Source: Nectonema munidae (taxonomy: Eukaryota; Nematomorpha; Nectonematoida; Nectonematidae). Taken from it: DNA of 64,000 nt. Position numbers and translations under genes: made by a program. The DNA is taken from positions 1 to 64,000 of the forward strand of contig JAUIRK010000731.1 of assembly GCA_030549495.1 (NCBI GenBank). Reading direction: 5' to 3'. Below, piece after piece: positions 48,701 to 57,700 of the stretch. The first letter of the stretch is position 1; every line of letters begins with the position of its first letter. Below the pieces are notes generated by a model. It was not told the origin of the DNA. It was given only the letters and a program-made list of their open reading frames with translations, and searched no databases.

Positions 48701-51700
48701 TAAACCGAACGTTTTTTTGGACCACCCTGTATTATCTAATAGATTTTAGATATATATCTAATAGGTATTAGACAAAAATAATATAAAGAGACTCTCGAAA
48801 AAAATACAAATTTTTTTGAGATATATAAGACTTGATGATGCAAACTCTAGAAGGTCGAGAAGAGACGTTGACAACCCATGCGTGAATTGTGGAATTCAGT
48901 TTTGAATAGTTGCCAGAACATTTTTAATCCTTTGAATGTTACGTTTGATGAACACTTGTTAAAAACAAGTGTTTGTTTATCCAATACTTCCCTTCGAAGC
49001 CGGGCAAGTTTGGAATCAAGTTTATGAATTCTTATTATGTGTTGAATGCGTTTCCATATATAAGGAAGGAAGATAGATCCACTAAATTGTCTGAAATTTT
49101 CTAAAAACTTATGGAACCCTATAAAAACGAAGGTTTGAATCTTACAACAGATTAGTTTCAACTTGGCAAAAAAACTTTTTAAAAACGAAGCAACTTTGAT
49201 CGGAAATTTAGGACGAATAAACGTCGGTAGAAAGAGATCACCTTACGAAACTAAAAGCATTTTTACAATCGATGATGATATTTCATTATTGCCTTATAAA
49301 AGTAAAAAATAAAGTCGTTTATTTGTTGTCTTGAATGCATGATAAAATCAAAATGTCATGTAATGTAAAAAGAAAGCCTGACTCAGTTATCTTTTATAAT
49401 TCGACAAAGGGTGGGGTCGACACCGCAGACCCAAATCCCATCAAGAAGAAAATCAGACAACAACCTGCAGATGTTGTATGAGAAAGAAGACAAGGACGAG
49501 CTGTCATAGCTGTTCAACTTATATGGGTGGCACTTGTTCCGTGAATGTTTCTAAAAAGTGCTTTTTAATTTATTTTTGTCTTGCTTTAAAAAATTGCAAC
49601 ATATTTATTCAAAATATTTATACAACATTCTTACCAACATTTCAACACGCCTCTTCTTATTTGAAATTAAATTCTAGACGCTTTGTATTGCAGTATAATT
49701 CAAGAATGTTTTTCCTTGCAAGGATTCTTTTGTGTTCTTTCTCTTCAACAAACTTAGTATTTTGAGAAGAACGCGCTTTATTTGCGTGTCAGAATTGTAC
49801 CGCGTAAAATTTGAAAACGAACATTTTTCATTTCGAAAGTAATGAATGCCTTTAAAGAAAATCGACAAATGAGATGTCAAAATAAATATTGTTCACTTTA
49901 ACACGTACCTATTTAAAATGAAGAGGCGCATTTTTTGTGCAAATCATTTCTTTATTTTTTAAGGAATCTCAGTACACTTCTCACTTTTACATCCCCTTAC
50001 ACTTTTAGAAGCCGATGAAGTTGGAACGGCACGTTTTCGCAGAGATCAAGTCTCGCAACGAAGGCTCGGAGTCTGTGTTCGAGGTATTAGCCCGTTGTTA
50101 ACGATATGTGCCTTTCTCACTCATTATTGTTTTTAGGCGATCGACATCAAGCAAGTCAACGACAAGTACCCCGGTTTGAGTGAGTTGTACGCAAAGGGCC
50201 CTAAAGACGCCTTCTACCTCATCAAATTCTGGGTATTTTTCCCTACTTCAAATTTCCCATCTTGAAAGCGACCCTTCTTTTAAATTCAACACGAAAACGG
50301 CTTCATAACGTCTATACTCTTGTTACAAAGTGTTGAAAAGATGTTGTCATCTATAAATGCTTTGCTTACCATCTACCCCATTTATTCTAAAATCCATTAG
50401 GCCCAGAAAATATGATTTAACATTTGAACAGGTGTTAAGTAGATACAGCAGATGAGCATCCAAGCAGCTTGGGAGGAGGAATAGGAAAACAAAGAGTAAG
50501 AGAGACTCTTTCAAAGATCCTGAGACTTAGGCAGACAATGCATGATGTATCGCCGACACTTTTCGGCTCTATCACACAAATTTTGGATTCTCAGTAATCA
50601 TTATACAAAAGGGAATGTTATTTGAAGTGATGCACACCAATAATTTTGCTGTTTCAAGTTTAAATTCCTGCAGACTTTTGAGTCAATTAGGAGCTAATTA
50701 TTAACGAATGTAACTCTACCCTTTTATATCTTGAGTAGAATGACTCTTTTGCTGAAGTAGATGTGCTCTTGTCATTCATTTCTTGACCTGAGACTCTGTT
50801 TTAACATACGCCGTTTTTATCAGTGAGGAAGGAACTCCCTCCAACGTTCCTTATTTTTAGGTCGTGCGTGCTGCTATTAAATCGCGCGCTGATTCATCCT
50901 GCTTAGGAGAATTCGTGGTGAATGAGTGCATAAAGGGTGTTGGATTGCCTTCCAATCTGAAGAAGAGCGTGGTTGAATCGACTGTCTCGTTTCTCACCTC
51001 ACTTTCTTCTTCTCTTTGCATAATGATCCGACGTGGACCTTGTTTTCAAGTTTGGATAGACTTTCTATAGAGGTTGAACTCGAAATACTCGCCTCGAAGA
51101 AAATTAAATATTTACCCCAGACTTACTTTATCTATACTACTTTCAGCGCTTAAAAAATATTCTGTTGTAGGTTGTTGACCAATACACTAGTTTTTTAACT
51201 TTTATTAAAGTAAATAGAAATTTTGGAAAGAAACTAATCAGGCATCCATTGTTTTCTGGTGACACTAGGAAATTTTTTCTCAGTTGCAAGCAACCCTAAC
51301 AAAATTTACACACCGCTTCCAGCTAATCAATAAAATTTTTGATTTTGCCCTATCAGTGACGGGGCTAAGCATTTTAGCCCCCCCCCCCCCCCGATTCCTC
51401 AACTAAAACTTCTATTGTACATAATTGGCTGAATTATATATGTTTAAGCTTTGTGCCTTTTCCTAAAATCGCATTTCTGCATCTTTTGTTATATTCTCTT
51501 TTCACAGTAGTTGACCGATCCACTCATGGCAAAAACTGTCAATCAAAATCAAATGTACATTTTTTCCAACAAAAGTATTATATTATGATCTCTATAACTT
51601 ATAACTTAGTGTTTACATTGGATACACTCTTGAAAATTTCTAATCATAATATCTAGAACACATAACACATATACATATTTTTGCAATAAACATGACAACT

Positions 51701-54700
51701 TTGTAGAAAATGTCAATCAAAATTTTGATTGATGATAAAATTCTTACGAAAACATTCATTCAAATTTTAAATAAAATTAAACATTTGATTCCAGATCAGA
51801 CATGCTGATTTCATTTCTCGACTCAGTTTTTGCATTTAAGGTGTGAAAATTTCTTAAAGTGTCAGTCAAATTTGCGGTGTACGACTGGAAATTTTATCCA
51901 AGAAAAGTATTTAAATTTTAAATAAAATATGTATTTTTATAACAAATCAATCATGCTAATTTTTCCGTACTCCATTTTTGCAATTAGGCTGTTAAAATGT
52001 TTAAAACTATCAATCAATTATGCGGTTTACGACCATACGCGTCGGCAGGATTATTTACAAAGAGGGGCAAATTTTTTTTTGATTCGATTTAATGATTTGA
52101 TTATTTTTTAACTAAAACTGATTCTGTACTACTGAGTAGAACTGATTTTTTAGTCTGAAGCGGTGTTACATAACTTACATTAGTAAAGATGATAAGATGA
52201 TTAAGAGATTAAGAATGATTATACAACTCTTTCCTCTAAAACTCTTTATCTTAATTTCAATCTCAATTAGATCTACTGCTTTAAATATGTTTTTCCCCAT
52301 TTTATAGATTTTTGCTGAACAAATCATACTTTATTTATTATCATGTAAAAGTTTGTATTTTACTATACTCTAAAAATAAATCTTTTATTGAAAAATGCAT
52401 TACAAACAAAATTAACACATACCTTATGAGGAAAATAAAGCTTTTACAAGAAAAGAGAAAGTGTATATGAATATAGGTACTATATATACATAAAAAAATA
52501 TCATTTTGAGGGCAGAGCTGTTTCTATTGGTCAAAAAGAAACTAAAGTCGTCTTCGATCTGTTCCGAATTTGTTTGCAATTCTTTCCATGAAATTTTGTC
52601 TTTCTTCATTAACTTTTCTTCTATGTACGCTAAGCATGCATAGGCCAGAAAGGCGGTCATCTGACATAGTTGATCTTATCCACGTCTTTACTCGGCGAAG
52701 GGTACTGAAAGATCTTTCTACGGTACAAGTAGTCGCGGGTAAAGTTAATAGAATAAGTATAGCACTCCTAACTGATGGATAAAAATCTGTATAGTTGAAC
52801 AATTCAGCATATTCTTTACTGTAGATGGTTTGTGTCTCTGAAGATATTGACCAATAATAAAACTAGCTTAAAGCATCAGTTTCAAAATTTTCAAGTTGAT
52901 ATGTTTTGGAAATTTCAACCATTTTACCAATATAGGTCTTACGTGAGAGCTTTTTCATTTGAGATGGATGACGGAGGATTAGACTGAATTGTAGACTGTT
53001 TTGCTCAGAGAATCTTAATTTTAGTGAGCTAAAGTTCTATGAGTTTGCCTGCTACATTGACGTGGAACATGGAGTTCAATGTTTAAATGCTCTGATATTT
53101 CTGTTACTTTTTAGAATATGTCCATTTTAAAGCTTTGCTTCGATGAGTGTGAATTATAGCTTGTAAGTTTCGAACTTGTTCATGAACCGAGTTAAATCTA
53201 ACTGAACTGGTTGTAAAGCCTGTGTTATCGGTTCAAGAACGGCAGAATAAAAAGATATTATCTTCAAGATAAATTGAAAAGTTACAGAGGAACATGCACA
53301 CAACAGCTGATACGCAGTTTGTCTTCCCTCTCTTTTTAATGTAGTTGAACAGTAGTCTAGGGCATCACAAATTTCTTTAAAATTTTCTGAAAACATCCGG
53401 GTGCTTTTATATTTACTGGTCCAACGTGTTTCTGACAATAAAGAGAGATTTGGAACCACTTTTCTTCTATAAGGTCTTTCTCGGAAAAATACTATAGTTG
53501 ATTTAACAGGGCATATAGCATTACGAATCGCTGAAACCGCATTTTGGTCATTTACTGTCAGATTGAATCGATGAGAAGCACAATGTCCAAAAACAGCCTT
53601 TGGGTATAAACTTTTAATTTTTGCTTGGACCCCATCCTCAATTCAAGCCATTGTAGAGTACCCATCATTTCCTTTACCAAGAATTTTTTCAAGATTAAGT
53701 CTACATTGAAGCAAAATTGCATTAGATATTAGATAGGGGGCGTGAGTAGGGTTGGTTAGGTACTGGGTTTCGATACCTCAATGTCTTGGGTTCGAATAAG
53801 TTCAATACAAGCGGCGGAATTGTGCCTTCTCGATGAAAACACCCATGTTATCTTTACCTTTATATTATACCTGGTGCGCTCATATCACTCAGTGGTATGA
53901 AACCAAGAAACTCCTCACGTATGATCACTTGTTCGTTGGCTGTATCTACGAAGCGTAGATATTTCCAGGGCCGGAAATATCTGAACTTTCATAAGCAAGT
54001 ATCGAAAATCCAATAGCATCGTTTGCTTGCTTAACAAGATCATTTCGAGTAAGTTCTGAAATGTTTATTAACTCGTTTCGCATTGGGAGATGTAGCGAGC
54101 ATTTTTGGCACAAAATTTCCTGTGATGGACTCTTTTCCTCTAATTGCAATATCATTGAGGCGCAAAACAAAATTGAAGATTTTATAGAAAATAATATTTC
54201 TCGGTTTTTAACAACTGTTTGATTTATTTTAGTGTTTAACTGACATAAAATTTCTTTTTGCGAATTTTTCATAACAGAAAAGAAGTTTTGTGCATCAATC
54301 TCTGAACTTTTATGCCATTCGCTAGCGATGTCATTTTTTGTGTGCTCATTTTATTTTGTGAAAGTAGCAGTTATAAAAGCACCCTGAAATCCTCTATGAA
54401 CTGGTTGAGGAAATAAAATACACGGTATACAAAGAGCCCCTTTCAATTTTGGTGAGCATATTGATTCAGCCATGCATGTCGAAACTCTTTTTATTGTATT
54501 TTGTAATATCTTTTTTATAGTTGTAGTTCTTCTCTGGCTTATATGCATCAGTCATGAGAAGAAGTTTTAAATCGTCACCTATTGATTTGCAGTTGAGATA
54601 TAATTTGTAATATCAAGCTCATTTGATGAGGATGATGAACATGTTTTTGTGCTCTGAATTTCACTTGCGCTTGTGTTCTGAATTGCACTCCCATCTTCAT

Positions 54701-57700
54701 CTTCTATTTTGCGCTGCGTTTGGGATTTAAAAAATTTTTGCATTTCCATTATGGAAACATGTAGATAGTTTCTAAAAGTATCAAAAATTTTCAAACATTT
54801 TAAAAATTGCGAAATAAATGTAAAATGACGCAGAAATGCAGCTAATTTCAAACACAGTTCACCTTCACAACGAATAATAAAATAAATGTATCTGAAGCAA
54901 AATATACTTTTAAATTAGCTGGTTCAATACGTTGCACAAGCCTACTGAATAGTTATAGGTATGAAACAGTTACACATATTCTTTGTCGATGAAAGGTGAC
55001 AAATATTTTATTCTAAAAATTAAGAAAATACCTTAAGCGATTAAAATAATACAAATATCCTTCGGCAAAAATAAGAAGTTACCATCTTAAAATAACCATA
55101 TGATATTGAAGCGCAAAAAGAATTAAATGAAAAAGAAAAACTATGCGTGAAGAACAGCAATGTCAAAAGAAAAACAGTGAAGCATTTTGTTATTAAAAAT
55201 GGAAGTAATGTAATATAAAGTAATCAAGATAATCTCATATTAAAAAGCGCCGAATTAACCATTCAGTGAAGTATTTTCACTGAAAATAATAGTGAAGTAA
55301 TTTCAGTGAAGTATGAAAAATAATAACAATAAAAGCCATTTTTGTATAATATTTTTCCCGAAATCTTTGCATTTCCAGGGGGAGGCAGTGCCCCCTCTTG
55401 TCCGAATGTGCCGGCGCCCATGTTTACGACTGAAATTTTCCTCAGCAAACATACCCCAGGCAATACACACTATCGTATACATCCTCAATCAGTCGCCGCG
55501 AAATATAAAATTGCATTAAAATTTTTGTTCCAAATAAAAACTCTTTTTTCTACATTTTATTCTTCATCATTGACCATATGGAACAGCCTACTTTTAATTT
55601 CAACTTTAACTGAAATTTTCCTCCAAGAATATTATTCAAATTTTAATTAAAATATATATATTTATATTCTGACTTCATTTGGTATTCAATTTCGCAATTA
55701 CAATGTGGAAATGTCTAAAAGTGGCAATCAAATTTGCTGTTTACATCTGAGAAACTGTCTCAAAAACATTTATCCATATTTTAAATAAAATATATTTTTT
55801 AAATAAATAGAACAAGCTGATTTTATTTCCGACTAATTTTTTGCATTTTGATTGTGAAAGTGTCAATCATATTTCTTCTTTCCTTGAAGATTCATTTTTT
55901 TCACTCACACTTTGATTTCTGAAAACTTAGTTGATGACAGTGAAGATGTCGAAAGATTTCATCAGAACATTGCAACGATGGAAAGAAGATATCAAGGAGG
56001 CTGGAACACGTCTATGATGGGAGATTACATATTGTCTCAAGTTAGAAATGATAAAAACATTCACTTGAGAAATCTAGAGCTTCAAAACACTTTTAATTTT
56101 AATAAAAAACTTTTTAAGCATTAACTTTTTATTCTGAATGTACATCGGTACTTAAAAACTTTCGAAGAACTAAAATTGGACTAAAAATGTATAAAATCTA
56201 GAACTGTTTTTAAAGAAAAGTATCGATGTTTGCTAAAACAATTATTATTTTTGGAATCAGCCGTTAAAATTACATATATAAACATTAAAAAATAAAGATA
56301 GACAAAAAAGTGTTACATTGTGATTTATTATTTAATTTATAAACTATTTATGTGTTTTTTTGATAACGCCATGACAGTATTTATAGCTTGTTTATTTTTT
56401 ATCAATAAAACATAATTGAATTAAATATGCATAAATTAACATAAAAATCATGAAATTTAAAAATTGAAAATTTATTGAAAAGAATACTTAATTAAAATTA
56501 AAAAATCAAAAAGTGGAATGAGATATAAAATAAAAATAAACATGTATTCGCTATATCAACATTTTTAATTGATGTCGTATGTGAGGGTTAGACAAGTCGT
56601 TTAAGAGGGGTATAATTAATTTAAATATTATTTGTGTGTATAAATGAAGTCGTATTTTTAAAGAAGTCATGTTTCACAAAAGTTATATATTCATATACGT
56701 ACGCTTGAAAACTTTAAAATATTGATGGCATAAAGAGAGAGGAAACATTTCGACCGATGTAGTCACTTAAATTTAAATTCATATAAAAATAAATATGTTA
56801 ATATAACAACAAACATTATATTATTGAAAAGTAGCTATAATGTTATTTATTTTGGAGAATAGATAGAATACTTGTCTTTTGAACCATACATTCATATTTG
56901 ATAAAAACAACCTTGACAACTGAAAATAAGGAGGCAATTTATCATGAATCACCCGTTTACTATTTCTTTAATGAAATGGCGAGTTTTTTTGACGTCGCCT
57001 GTGTGAGTGCGAAAGCACGTTGAAGCTTCTTCGGCATTTCTTTGCCTAGCTTCATTCATTGATTGAGGCGGAGATGAAGATTTCTCAGTTGCCTACCTCC
57101 ACGTTAACACAAAACAACAGAATTTCTTTGTTATGGTACAGTGTCGGTTTATTCGGATTGATTCGAACAATGCATCCCAAATCCATTTATTTCACAAATT
57201 CTTAAGTGTAAACTTCAATGACTTATTGACTTTGGGCCGGGCTATCGGCTGGGATGAATGAATTGGAGTAGTGCAATATAAGATTTGCACCCATGGGCAA
57301 ACGATTCAAGTAATATTTCTCCTTTTCCATGATACTCACAAGAAGATGGTGAATCGGATAAATATGTATGTCAAATTAGTCTTTGTGTTTCAGGGTCATT
57401 TTTCCCAATGCTGCGTACATAAGCTGGTGGCGTTAGCTTTAGTACAGTTATTTGGAATAATTGAAATAGCCCCAAATCTTGCTTTCTTGTTTTTCTTCGG
57501 CACCAGAATCATAAATATGCAGTGCTAGGAGGATTAGGAGATCGCTTTGTTATGAACAAAAATAAGCTAAGACGCGTCCTCAGATTTTTCCAACACCCAA
57601 CTCTTCTTCGTATTGCTGACGTTGTTACCCCATTATCTCAGCTAGTGATCACTGGTTCATCATTTCAAGCAAGTAGATCAAAAACAGGAGATTCACTCGA

